Assembly: GCA_903921605.1 (NCBI GenBank)
Contig: CAIXQV010000195.1
Coordinates: forward strand, 1 to 9,982
Reading direction: 5' to 3'
DNA: 9,982 nt
From: an uncultured Planctomycetaceae bacterium
GTDB lineage: Bacteria; Planctomycetota; Planctomycetia; Planctomycetales; Planctomycetaceae
The position numbers and the translations under genes were made by a program. A model generated the notes under the pieces. The model searched no databases and was not told the DNA's origin. It worked only from the letters and a program-made list of their open reading frames with translations. Of the stretch, positions 1 through 7,219 are shown in pieces; the stretch's first letter is position 1, and the number at the start of each line of letters is the position of its first letter.

Positions 1-150
1 GAACAGTCGAGCGACCTCTCCTTTTGGTTGTCGAAGACGCCACAGGAACGGATCGCCGCACTGGAGCTGATCCGTAACGAGTACAATCGGGGTAAGTATG
101 GATCTGACATCCGACTTCAGAGAGTTTGTCGAGTGGTCAGACATGCGTAA
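1..150 (+). CDS. C-terminal end of a small antitoxin-like protein, partner of a nucleotidyltransferase (5' partial)
   Basis: Frame 1 is open from the left edge to a TAA at 148-150, giving 49 residues. The segment FWLSKTPQERIAALELIRN followed later by RLQRVCRVVRH resembles the end of short (about 70-100 residue) proteins that are commonly encoded just before a MNT/AbiEii-like nucleotidyltransferase in toxin-antitoxin-like pairs, including in planctomycetes. In those pairs the second gene usually starts inside or right after the first, and such an overlapping ATG is present here at 98. The N-terminus lies outside the window, so length and start cannot be judged. The family match is from remembered motif similarity, and the antitoxin role is inferred from the usual gene pairing. 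It is too short at this edge to exclude another small protein family. Confidence 0.55.
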   Translation, partial: EQSSDLSFWLSKTPQERIAALELIRNEYNRGKYGSDIRLQRVCRVVRHA

Positions 151-178
151 GTTGCTGCCTTTCGCTGATGGTGTTTGA
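98..178 (+). pseudogene. Probable 5' remnant of a toxin-antitoxin-type nucleotidyltransferase gene
   Basis: An ATG at 98 opens a 26-codon frame that ends in TGA at 176-178 and overlaps the preceding gene by 53 bases. Its first twelve residues, MDLTSDFREFVE, resemble the start of the nucleotidyltransferases that normally follow this kind of small partner, where an LVVGGYA-like segment and then the nucleotidyltransferase motif are expected. Here the frame continues WSDMRKLLPFADGV and stops. No GG(Y/W)A or DxD motif appears in any frame before the next gene. The simplest reading is a gene cut after its first few codons, with the ATPase gene now abutting the break. The fragment is very short, so chance resemblance cannot be ruled out. 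Confidence 0.4.
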
Positions 179-195
179 CGTGTCTCGGAGAATGC

Positions 196-1371
196 ATGAT
201 TACTCAAGTCCACATCAAGAACTTCAAGGCCATTCGCGATGCCTCCGTGGACCTGACGCCGATTCACCTGCTGATTGGTCCGAATGATTCCGGGAAGACG
301 AGTGTTCTTGAAGCCATCGCGGCGATATGCCGAAGCGTGGATCACAACGCTTCCGAGAGCTTCCTTGGAAGGTGGCAAGGGTTGGAATTGGTGAATTCCG
401 GCTCCGCAGACTCTAATGTCCACGTCACGATCATCATCCGTTCCGAAGATACAGATACGGGATATCAAGTTACGGCGGCGTTTCCAGACACGGGCCGTCA
501 GGTCCGTTGGACACAAGCCGTAGCTCAAACGAACGGCCAAACAATTCAGTTGTTGGTACATGCTGAGAGCACGCTATCAGATCAATCGCGACGCAGTGTC
601 CATTCTGCTGCCGAGATTATGAAGCGGTCTGAATGGTCAACCTCGCAGAAAGTTGATCGTGCAATCGGCGGATGCTGGTATCTTCGCTGGACAGCTCGCA
701 ATCTGGCCCTTCCCACATCACTGAACCCCGATCGACGATTTCGAATCGAAGGCAACGGATTCGGATTGCCAACACTGATTGATGATTTGCTGAACTATGA
801 TCGTGAAAGTTTCTCTGCACTTGAACGGGAGTTCGTTCAGATCTTTCCGCATGTCCGAACGATTGCTCTTGTGCAACAGCAGGGTTTCAATTCCCCAGTC
901 GATCAATCAGATGAAACCCTGACGCTGCAACCATCTCCTGGAAAACAAATCGTCTTCCGTCTGAAGAACACGGACCGCGATCTGCCGGCATCGCAAGCCG
1001 CTGAGGGCATGCTGTACATCCTGGGTTATCTCGCCTTGATGTACTTGCCAAAACCGCCGCGAGTTCTGCTGATTGAAGAGCCGGAGAATGGTATTCATCC
1101 GAATCGCGTTGGCGACATTGTCAGAATTCTTCGGCGACTCGTGGAACGTCACCCGGAAACACAGATTGTGATGACCAGTCACTCGCCGTATCTTGTGGAT
1201 GCCTTCCAACCGAATGAAGTCACTTGGTGTCGCCGCAATGATTCAGGCGACGTAGTTCTGACTCGACTGGACACGCTGCCGGAAGTTGAACGTGCGATGA
1301 GCATCTTTTCACTTGGGGAAATCTGGACCAACGAACTAGAGCCAATGCCGATCAACGAGGATGCGAAGTGA
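196..1371 (+). CDS. AAA/ABC-type ATPase, OLD-like (AAA_15/AAA_21 type)
   Basis: This 391-residue ATPase has an intact SMC/OLD-type nucleotide-binding fold. The N-terminus ITQVHIKNFKAI is the classic opening strand of RecF/OLD-like ATPases. Walker A is GPNDSGKT at residues 28-35, a degenerate ABC signature (SQAAEG) lies near 266-271, Walker B is LLIEEPENGIHP at 291-302, and the switch histidine is in TSHSP at 327-331 (His329). Residues 45-260 form the variable insert between the two halves. No TOPRIM domain is fused at the C-terminus; a candidate is encoded by the next gene. I chose ATG 196 because GGAG sits five bases upstream at 187-190; an in-frame TTG at 175 would overlap the preceding fragment and lacks support. 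The stop overlaps the next start by four bases (GTGA), so the two proteins are probably made together. The predicted role is nucleotide-driven sensing or gating of a partner effector, most likely in phage or plasmid defence. The ATPase family is clear, the biological role is inferred. Confidence 0.85.
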   Translation: MITQVHIKNFKAIRDASVDLTPIHLLIGPNDSGKTSVLEAIAAICRSVDHNASESFLGRWQGLELVNSGSADSNVHVTIIIRSEDTDTGYQVTAAFPDTGRQVRWTQAVAQTNGQTIQLLVHAESTLSDQSRRSVHSAAEIMKRSEWSTSQKVDRAIGGCWYLRWTARNLALPTSLNPDRRFRIEGNGFGLPTLIDDLLNYDRESFSALEREFVQIFPHVRTIALVQQQGFNSPVDQSDETLTLQPSPGKQIVFRLKNTDRDLPASQAAEGMLYILGYLALMYLPKPPRVLLIEEPENGIHPNRVGDIVRILRRLVERHPETQIVMTSHSPYLVDAFQPNEVTWCRRNDSGDVVLTRLDTLPEVERAMSIFSLGEIWTNELEPMPINEDAK

Positions 1372-1976
1372 AGCGTTCCGTTCTGATCGTCGCGGAAGGA
1401 GAGCATGAGCTTGCTGGCGGTACGGCCGATGCCGCTCTACCGATACTTGTGAAGCGGTTGTTGGGTGATGGTGTTGATCTGCGGCCCACTTCCAAACGCA
1501 TTCGCGAACTTTCAGGACACGTTCATGCGGGACGAGGAAATCCGCTGGCAAGAAAGTTTATCGGGATCATCCGTTTTGCAGAACGGCAGGGTTTCGATGC
1601 GGTAGTGATTCTGGTTGATCAGGACGATGATGCTTCGCGACACAACGCCGCGTCCGTGGCCCAGGAAACAACATTTACGACGCTACCTCGAGCCATTGGC
1701 ATCGCGGTACGGAGCTTCGATGCATGGTTTCTTGCCGACCATGCAGCACTTTCGGAAGTGCTGGGTACAACCATTTCAATGCAACCTGATCCAGAGCGCC
1801 ACGACGATCCAAAAACCGTGTGTCAGAGTCTTCGATCCTCGGGATTAAACAACTACGCATTACGCGACTTATACTCTCTGGTCGCCGCGATCGCGAACCT
1901 CGACGTTATCAAACGGCGATGTCCCAAAGGCTTCGAAGTTTTCGCGAACCGCGTCACCTCCCTGTGTGGCAGCTGA
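1368..1976 (+). CDS. DUF4276 family protein, putative TOPRIM-like nuclease partner of the ATPase
   Basis: A 202-residue protein starting at GTG 1368, with GAGG at 1357-1360 and a GTGA overlap with the ATPase stop. The N-terminal strand SVLIVAEGEHE carries acidic residues at 10, 12 and 14. A second strand, VVILVDQDDD (79-88), ends in an acidic cluster at 84 and 86-88. Together these match the Glu...DxD layout of TOPRIM metal-binding sites. SFDAWFLAD (116-124) and the DDPK segment (146-149) are features I associate with DUF4276. In OLD-family and PARIS-like defence systems an ATPase controls a TOPRIM nuclease, fused or encoded separately; this pair looks like the separate form. Family assignment is from motif memory. 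TOPRIM fold and nuclease activity are inferences, and a non-catalytic ATPase partner is the main alternative. Confidence 0.75.
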   Translation: MKRSVLIVAEGEHELAGGTADAALPILVKRLLGDGVDLRPTSKRIRELSGHVHAGRGNPLARKFIGIIRFAERQGFDAVVILVDQDDDASRHNAASVAQETTFTTLPRAIGIAVRSFDAWFLADHAALSEVLGTTISMQPDPERHDDPKTVCQSLRSSGLNNYALRDLYSLVAAIANLDVIKRRCPKGFEVFANRVTSLCGS

Positions 1977-2010
1977 CACTCGCTCAACTCGTCAAACAAC
2001 GTCAACCACT

Positions 2011-2646
2011 ATGCCCAACGTACTCCCAGACAAGTATCCGGCACCCGGCTGGGAAAACCAGTTTGACGTGGAAGCCGCCAGAGAGATGCTCCCTGATGTC
2101 GATGAACTGGTTGCTCATCCTCGTTATGGAAAAGCACCAGCATTCTGCGGCGAGAAGTTGTCTCGGGCCGCTAAGTTTGGGATCTATCAGTATCAGCCAG
2201 CCTGGATTTTTCCGGCATCCAGAATCTCTGCTGACAAAACGAAGCAGAATTACTCTGTCGTTCCGCGAATAGAATACTTCGATGTGCTTTGCCGTTGTCG
2301 AGATTGCCGACGCTGGTTCATCTTCTTCGCGAAGGAACAGCAATACTGGCTCGAAGAGTTGCGATTCTTTGTCGACAGTTGCTGCGTTCACTGCCCGGAA
2401 TGCCGACACCTCCGCCGTCAACGTCATCATGAAGAGCAGGAACTTGCGTCGCTTCAGAAAGAGACTCAGCCAACGCCGGAACAGATCCATCGGCTCCTTG
2501 AATTGACGATTTCAATGTGGAATCGACGGTTCATTCGGAAGCGATCAGTACTGGATTCGACGATCAGGATCGCATCGATAAACGATCCCTCAAACAAGCT
2601 ATTGGAAGAGGTCCGTGAGCTAAGAAGAACACTGGACGCCGTTTGA
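2011..2646 (+). CDS. Zinc-ribbon (zf-trcl-like) protein of unknown function
   Basis: A 211-residue soluble protein if translation begins at ATG 2011. An in-frame GTG at 1966 would add 15 Thr/Ser-rich residues and overlap the DUF4276 gene by 11 bases; neither start has a convincing ribosome binding site. The centre contains a treble-clef-like zinc ribbon: CRDC at residues 96-99, the segment FFAKEQQYWLEE, then CPEC at 128-131 followed by a basic stretch. This resembles the zf-trcl domain (Y-D..L.C.DC...F....EQ.......C..CR). Extra cysteines sit at 94, 124 and 125. The C-terminal 80 residues are charged and probably helical, with a heptad-like end (KLLEEVRELRRTL). It follows the ATPase/DUF4276 pair by 34 bases on the same strand, so it may belong to the same transcript, perhaps as a nucleic-acid binding accessory. 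It could equally be an unrelated planctomycete protein. Function unknown. Confidence 0.75.
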   Translation: MPNVLPDKYPAPGWENQFDVEAAREMLPDVDELVAHPRYGKAPAFCGEKLSRAAKFGIYQYQPAWIFPASRISADKTKQNYSVVPRIEYFDVLCRCRDCRRWFIFFAKEQQYWLEELRFFVDSCCVHCPECRHLRRQRHHEEQELASLQKETQPTPEQIHRLLELTISMWNRRFIRKRSVLDSTIRIASINDPSNKLLEEVRELRRTLDAV

Positions 2647-2701
2647 ATATCCGAACCTGGTTCATCGCGTTGAATCAACTCCTCCACCAAAGAAACAGCC
2701 C

Positions 2702-4132
2702 TCAAGCCAGAATCCCTGGCACGACATGTCCGTGAACGTCAGTCAGGCGATAGCGACGACCCTGGAACTTGTAGGTCAGTCGCTCATGATCGATGCCCAG
2801 CAGATGCATGATCGTGGCGTGCAGATCATGAATGTGCAGCCCGTCTGAGGCGATGTTGTAGCCGAACTCACAGGTTTCTCCGTACACAGCCCCGGCTTTG
2901 ACACCACCGCCTGCCATCCAGATGCTGAAGCAGCGAGGATGATGGTCGCGGCCGAAATTGGGTGACAACTTGCCCTGACAATAGTTAGTCCGCCCGAACT
3001 CGCCGCCCCAGACAACGAGCGTATCCTCCAGCAGTCCGCAACGTTTGAGATCCTTCACCAACGCAGCCGCCGGCTGATCCGTTTCCTTGCAAAGTTTTGG
3101 CAACGCACCGGGAAGACCTCCATGATGATCCCAGTCCTGGTGATAGAGCTGAATAAATCGAACGCCTCGTTCTGCCAGTCGGCGTGCCTGCAAACAGTTG
3201 GCCGCAAATGAGCCCGGCGTTGTGACGTCCGGGCCGTACTCATCAAGCACCGACTTTGGCTCACCAGAGATATCCGTGGCTTCCGGGACACTGGACTGCA
3301 TGGAATAAGCCATCTCGTAATGATCAATACGATTCTGAATTTCTGAGTCAGGCGTTTTCGACAGCTGGTGTTCGTGCAACTCCTTCAAACGGTCCAACAA
3401 CAGTCGTCGACTCTCGCTGCTCACGCCAGCCGGATTGCCCAGATACAGCACAGGATCCTTGGCTGCTCGAAACTGAACGCCCTGATGTCGTGACGGCAGG
3501 AAGCCACTGCCCCACAGATGTGAACCCAGCGGCTGGCCACTTTTATCTTTTGTGATCAACACGACGAACGAGGGCAGATTGGAGTTCTCCTGTCCCAGAC
3601 CATAACTGAGCCATGCGCCCATGCTGGGGCGGCCGGCAATCTGAGTTCCGGTTTGCAGAAACGTGACGCCGGGGCCATGATTGATGGCTTCGGTGTACAT
3701 CGAATTGACCACGCAAAGATCGTCAGCAATTCCGGCCGTGTAAGGAAGCTGATCGCTGAACCAGGCGTCGGCCTGACCGTGTTGAGTAAACTTGAATGGC
3801 GATCCGACCAGCGGAATTGAAGACTGGTTCCCGGACATCCCCGTCAGACGCTGAGTTCCTCGGACGGAATCCGGCAACTGCTCGCCATTGCGTTGATTCA
3901 GAACAGGCTTGTAATCGAGCAGGTCGAGTTGCGACGGAGCACCTGACATAAACATGTAGATGATGCGTTTGGCTTTGGGAGCAAAATGTGGCTCGCCCAG
4001 AACGCCTCGGTCCTTCACTTCTGCGGAGGCCGCTTGAGGCGACAACATGTCGGCTAATGCCAGGCTTCCCAGTCCGAGTCCGGATTGCGTGAGGAATTGT
4101 CGTCGAGTTTCGATGTCGGGAAAGAAGTGCAT
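2702..4132 (-). CDS. DUF1501 domain-containing, Tat-exported protein
   Basis: A 476-residue member of the DUF1501 family, which is greatly expanded in planctomycetes and related to the alkaline phosphatase/sulfatase fold. A twin-arginine signal is visible at the N-terminus (TRRQFL at 9-14, then a hydrophobic run ending near AASA at 34-37), so export in folded form is expected. Family landmarks follow in order: [15 protein letters not shown] (62-76), INHGPG (150-155), [10 protein letters not shown] (330-339), VWGGEFGRT (374-382), GRDHHP (394-399) and [14 protein letters not shown] (436-449); the His/Asp pairs are likely metal ligands. The start is ATG at 4130-4132 with GGAG seven bases upstream (4140-4143). 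In planctomycetes this gene usually follows a DUF1549/DUF1553 (PSCyt1/PSD1) gene in an operon; none is present upstream here. The substrate is unknown, and a hydrolase role in polysaccharide or sulfate-ester breakdown is only suggested by fold and genomic habit. It converges with the zinc-ribbon gene, with 55 bases between and no clear terminator hairpin. Confidence 0.93.
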   Translation of the reverse strand: MHFFPDIETRRQFLTQSGLGLGSLALADMLSPQAASAEVKDRGVLGEPHFAPKAKRIIYMFMSGAPSQLDLLDYKPVLNQRNGEQLPDSVRGTQRLTGMSGNQSSIPLVGSPFKFTQHGQADAWFSDQLPYTAGIADDLCVVNSMYTEAINHGPGVTFLQTGTQIAGRPSMGAWLSYGLGQENSNLPSFVVLITKDKSGQPLGSHLWGSGFLPSRHQGVQFRAAKDPVLYLGNPAGVSSESRRLLLDRLKELHEHQLSKTPDSEIQNRIDHYEMAYSMQSSVPEATDISGEPKSVLDEYGPDVTTPGSFAANCLQARRLAERGVRFIQLYHQDWDHHGGLPGALPKLCKETDQPAAALVKDLKRCGLLEDTLVVWGGEFGRTNYCQGKLSPNFGRDHHPRCFSIWMAGGGVKAGAVYGETCEFGYNIASDGLHIHDLHATIMHLLGIDHERLTYKFQGRRYRLTDVHGHVVPGILA

Positions 4133-4386
4133 GGGAGTTCTCCGACTTTCAAACCGGAATCGATGCCAGATCGTTCCGCAGAATTCAGGATCAGGACAGA
4201 TTTTCCGCAGCGGTAAGACGGTTCTCCGGGGAAATGTCCACCAGCTTCGGAAACAGTGGTCTCGACTCTACCGACTTCGGGCGATTGAGGCTAGCATGGA
4301 CTCTCTCCGTGGAGGCAACTCTCAGATTCGAACCTTGACCAGGACAACGCCAAGTTCGGAAAACTGTATTGTCGTGTTATTGGATG

Positions 4387-4414
4387 ATCAGCCGGAACGC
4401 GTTAGCGTCCGGTT
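4387..4414 (-). repeat. REP-like palindromic hairpin, copy A
   Basis: Plus-strand structure: CCGG (4392-4395), a bulged A, ACGC, loop GTTA (4401-4404), GCGT, CCGG (4409-4412). This is an eight-base-pair stem with one bulge and a four-base loop. Read on the minus strand it ends in CTGAT, shared with copy B. GC-rich short palindromes with a fixed flank are the form of bacterial REP elements, which are often spread by RAYT transposases. No U-run follows, so it is a poor intrinsic terminator. I use the minus strand by matching orientation to copy B. Confidence 0.7.
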
Positions 4415-4435
4415 TTTGAAAGATTCTTCCGCATG

Positions 4436-4463
4436 AACCGGGTGCTAACGCACTCCGGCTGAT
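4436..4463 (+). repeat. REP-like palindromic hairpin, copy B (inverted relative to copy A)
   Basis: Structure: CCGG (4438-4441), GTGC, loop TAAC (4446-4449), GCAC, a bulged T, CCGG (4455-4458), then CTGAT. It matches the reverse complement of copy A at 24 of 28 positions. All four differences fall in the stem and form two swapped base pairs (A:T to G:C and C:G to T:A), so the hairpin is kept while its sequence changes. The two copies face each other across 21 bases, like a bacterial BIME pair, and could also fold into one larger cruciform. Confidence 0.7.
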
Positions 4464-4545
4464 TAAAACAAGACACCAAGAGCCGCCAACCAACTTTTCA
4501 ATCATCTCCCAGCTTAATCTGCCCTCCTCCTTGAAAGACTTCGCC

Positions 4546-5487
<942 letters not shown>

Positions 5488-5545
5488 ATGGTTTGATGTG
5501 GCAGAGCGCGAGCTGTCAGTAGACGGAAGCGTTAGTTCAGATTTC

Positions 5546-5609
5546 GTTTAACGGCAAGCCGGAGGCGACGGTTTTAGCTTACGCAGTCGCCTGCGGCTTG
5601 CCGTTAAAC
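5546..5609. repeat. Long near-perfect inverted repeat (23 of 24 arm bases matched)
   Basis: Left arm 5546-5569 and right arm 5586-5609 are reverse complements except at one position, separated by a 16-base loop. The arms begin and end in GTTTAACGGC/GCCGTTAAAC and contain the GC-rich core AAGCCG...GGCGAC. It lies in the 215-base gap after the isomerase-like gene and before rsmG. No U-run follows either arm, so Rho-independent termination is not the obvious role, though a stem this long could still stop or protect the upstream transcript. The form suits an intergenic REP/MITE-type repeat. Confidence 0.8.
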
Positions 5610-5702
5610 AATGTGTTGGCAGCGTTCCCGACTCACCGAACGGATCGCGCCGGCACTCTTGAGTAACCTGTTTGTTTCTTTAACCTTAGCGAGTGAACTC
5701 GG

Positions 5703-6389
5703 TTGACCGAATCTCCTGTGCCCGACGTAGTTGAATCCTCAAATCCCGAAGCTGATCTGCAACAACTGCTGTCAGTGTTGCAGACCCATGGCCTGATCAT
5801 TCCTGATGATCAGGCCGTTTTACTAGCGAAGTATTGTCGCTTGTTGTGGGACTGGAACAGTCGGCTCAACCTGACACGACATACCGACTGGGAAATGTTC
5901 GTGACTCGCGATCTGCTGGATACGCTGGAGCTTTCAAAACACATTCCTCCCAAGGCTAAAATTCTGGACGTGGGATCCGGTGGAGGAGTTCCAGGAATTC
6001 CGTTAGCCATTCTTCGTCCAGACATCAGCGTGACGTTGTGCGATTCCGTCGGTAAGAAAGCCATGGCTCTGCAGGATATCGTGAAGTCACTGGGACTGAC
6101 GGTGCCGGTTCATGCGAATCGAGCCGAATTGATTCTGAGAACTAACCGCTTTCATTTTGTCACAGCCCGAGCAGTGGCTTCGATTGCAAAAATGATTGGC
6201 TGGTTTATTCCTTTTTGGGGAGCGGCCGGAAAACTGCTTCTGATCAAAGGTCCGAAATGGATTGAAGAACGCAACTTAGCCTCAGCCGATGGACTGCTCA
6301 AGAAACATTCAGTGGAGCAGATTGCAGCCTGGTCAACTCCTGGGCGAGATGGTCAGAGTGTGCTACTGCGAATTATGAAGAAGCCTTGA
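5703..6389 (+). CDS. rsmG: 16S rRNA (guanine527-N7)-methyltransferase RsmG
   Basis: RsmG uses S-adenosylmethionine to methylate N7 of G527 in the 530 loop of 16S rRNA; loss of the enzyme is known to give low-level streptomycin resistance in several bacteria. This 228-residue protein aligns with the family along its length: WDWNSRLNLTRH (49-60), the substrate-side segment FVTRDLLDTLEL (66-77), the SAM-binding glycine loop ILDVGSGGGVPGIPLA (87-102), the acidic strand TLCDSVGKK (111-119), and FVTARAVAS (152-160). The length is near that of typical RsmG (about 207-240). The start is not certain: TTG 5703 gives this length and has GAG nine bases upstream, while GTG 5718 is an in-frame alternative; no ATG is available early. 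A perfect inverted repeat falls in codons about 30-38. The stop overlaps a downstream TTG (TTGA). It is not next to mnmG or parAB, a common neighbourhood elsewhere. Confidence 0.93.
   Translation: MTESPVPDVVESSNPEADLQQLLSVLQTHGLIIPDDQAVLLAKYCRLLWDWNSRLNLTRHTDWEMFVTRDLLDTLELSKHIPPKAKILDVGSGGGVPGIPLAILRPDISVTLCDSVGKKAMALQDIVKSLGLTVPVHANRAELILRTNRFHFVTARAVASIAKMIGWFIPFWGAAGKLLLIKGPKWIEERNLASADGLLKKHSVEQIAAWSTPGRDGQSVLLRIMKKP
5790..5816. repeat. Perfect 10-base inverted repeat inside the rsmG 5' coding region
   Basis: GGCCTGATCA (5790-5799) is followed by seven bases and then TGATCAGGCC (5807-5816), an exact reverse complement. It codes for residues around GLIIPDDQA of RsmG, about 90-115 bases into the gene. 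In mRNA it would form a stable ten-base-pair stem. It may be chance from codon choice, or it may affect early translation or be a dyad operator-like site; the sequence alone does not say which. Confidence 0.6.
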
Positions 6390-6571
6390 TCCTTCCCAAT
6401 GGTTTTGTCGTTCTACAGGACGTTACAGGCGCGGTGTTTCCCGAGTTTCCTCCCCGTCGGGTTCGGATTAAACGACGAAATCAACAATATGCAGACGTAC
6501 TGAGATTGATCGAAACGTTTCGGTATTACATAGAAAACGCGAGAGAGCACGATGTCTGCACTGGAACCTGA
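6386..6571 (+). CDS. Possible small protein of 61 residues, unknown function
   Basis: This reading frame fills the 162-base gap between rsmG and the membrane protein gene. It would start at TTG 6386, overlapping the rsmG stop in a TTGA arrangement, with a purine run (GAAGAAG, 6377-6383) as a weak ribosome binding site. It would end 20 bases inside the following gene. The protein begins ILPNGFVVLQDVTGAVFPEF, contains a basic patch RRVRIKRRNQ and ends in a probable helix (ADVLRLIETFRYYIENA). I recognise no family. Overlaps at both ends suit a compact operon, but the TTG start and long downstream overlap also suit a chance open frame. Treat as tentative. Confidence 0.3.
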   Translation: MILPNGFVVLQDVTGAVFPEFPPRRVRIKRRNQQYADVLRLIETFRYYIENAREHDVCTGT

Positions 6572-7166
6572 AGGATCACCCAAATATTGGCCACCACTGG
6601 GACTTCCCGTTGGTAGCGTGCGAGCGATCCTGACGCTGTTCGTGGTGGCGATTGTGACTGTCAGTGTGGCTCGGGGGCACGATCTGGACTTGATCTGGAC
6701 GGAAACTCTGCTGATCGCGCTGGCTCATTATTTTACCTCACGACGATTTGTTTCGCTGCCTCCGGAAGTGCTCAAGAGGATTCAGGAAGAGGGGCTGATT
6801 GAGAAGGAACAGCATCCCCTGTTTCTTCCTCGACACAGCATTCGACTCCTGATTCTTGCCGCGTTTGTGGGCCTCGGAGTTTTTCTTTATCAACACCATC
6901 GCCTGATGGAACCTCGTGCCGTATCGCTGCTGGGAATTGTCGCCGCGTATGTACTTGGCGCGATGTTTCGAGGTGTCGGATCATGGTTTGGCAGTCACAC
7001 CGGCCATCGGCCATCTTCGGCGTGGGGCGATTTCAAGGCCATTGTGGTGCTGCTTGCCGTGGGGATTGCCGGCGTTCCGGAACTGTTCGAGATGCCTGAT
7101 TTCCTGCCCGATATGGCTCATCGAGTCGCGTTGGGAATGATGCTGTTCTACTTCGGCTCGCGATGA
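6552..7166 (+). CDS. Multi-pass inner-membrane protein of unknown function
   Basis: A 204-residue hydrophobic protein. ATG 6552 is preceded by GAGAGAG (6541-6547), a reasonable ribosome binding site. After a short Pro-rich N-terminus (SPKYWPPLGLP) comes GSVRAILTLFVVAIVTVSVA (21-40), a first membrane segment whose LP.GSVRAILTL opening is a motif I have seen in other bacterial membrane proteins of unknown role. Further hydrophobic segments are near 47-63 (weaker), 98-114, 122-140, 161-178 and 188-202, giving five or six helices. A charged loop at 64-96 (PPEVLKRIQEEGLIEKEQ) is probably cytosolic. No catalytic motif, transporter signature or sensor domain is visible. It is downstream of rsmG on the same strand and may be co-transcribed. 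It converges with the kinase gene, leaving 53 bases between stops without a clear terminator. Confidence 0.8.
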   Translation: MSALEPEGSPKYWPPLGLPVGSVRAILTLFVVAIVTVSVARGHDLDLIWTETLLIALAHYFTSRRFVSLPPEVLKRIQEEGLIEKEQHPLFLPRHSIRLLILAAFVGLGVFLYQHHRLMEPRAVSLLGIVAAYVLGAMFRGVGSWFGSHTGHRPSSAWGDFKAIVVLLAVGIAGVPELFEMPDFLPDMAHRVALGMMLFYFGSR

Positions 7167-7219
7167 TTCGGCGATGCCCGTAAAAGCATCTCCTGAACGG
7201 ATAATCCGGCTCATGAATT

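Larger units (their letters stand above)
4133..4545. other. 413-base divergent intergenic region between DUF1501 and isomerase-like genes
   Basis: No convincing gene is present. The left part holds the ribosome binding site of the DUF1501 gene (GGAG on the minus strand at 4140-4143). Positions 4144-4386 show no repeat or clear promoter, although both divergent genes must be transcribed from somewhere in this stretch. The right part carries two facing REP-like hairpins (4387-4414 and 4436-4463). The last 80 bases before the isomerase-like start are pyrimidine-rich, with a CCTCCTCC run at 4523-4530 and only a weak GAAAG (4534-4538) as a possible ribosome binding site. Confidence 0.6.

Noticed and set aside
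2002..2490. 162-codon minus-strand frame opposite the zinc-ribbon gene
   Set aside because: It lies antisense to a gene with clear zinc-ribbon motifs and shows no domain of its own; treated as a shadow frame.
4315..4345. tRNA-like T-loop sequence on the minus strand (GGTTCGAATCT)
   Set aside because: The flanking bases do not form the five-pair T stem, and no acceptor, D or anticodon arms can be built around it.
4191..4350. Minus-strand open stretch of about 50 codons ending at 4191, upstream of the DUF1501 gene (contains LVDISPENRLTAAENLS)
   Set aside because: It looks protein-like in part, but I found no start codon with a ribosome binding site, no family motif and no DUF1553 C-terminal signature; it may be chance.
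5659..5686. Possible promoter for rsmG (TTGAGT, then TAACCT after 16 bases)
   Set aside because: The -10 match is only three of six and there is no supporting context, so I do not list it as a feature.
7167..7219. Terminator between the convergent membrane protein and kinase genes
   Set aside because: Only a five-base GATGC/GCATC pairing (7173-7190) with no U-run is present, too weak for an intrinsic terminator.
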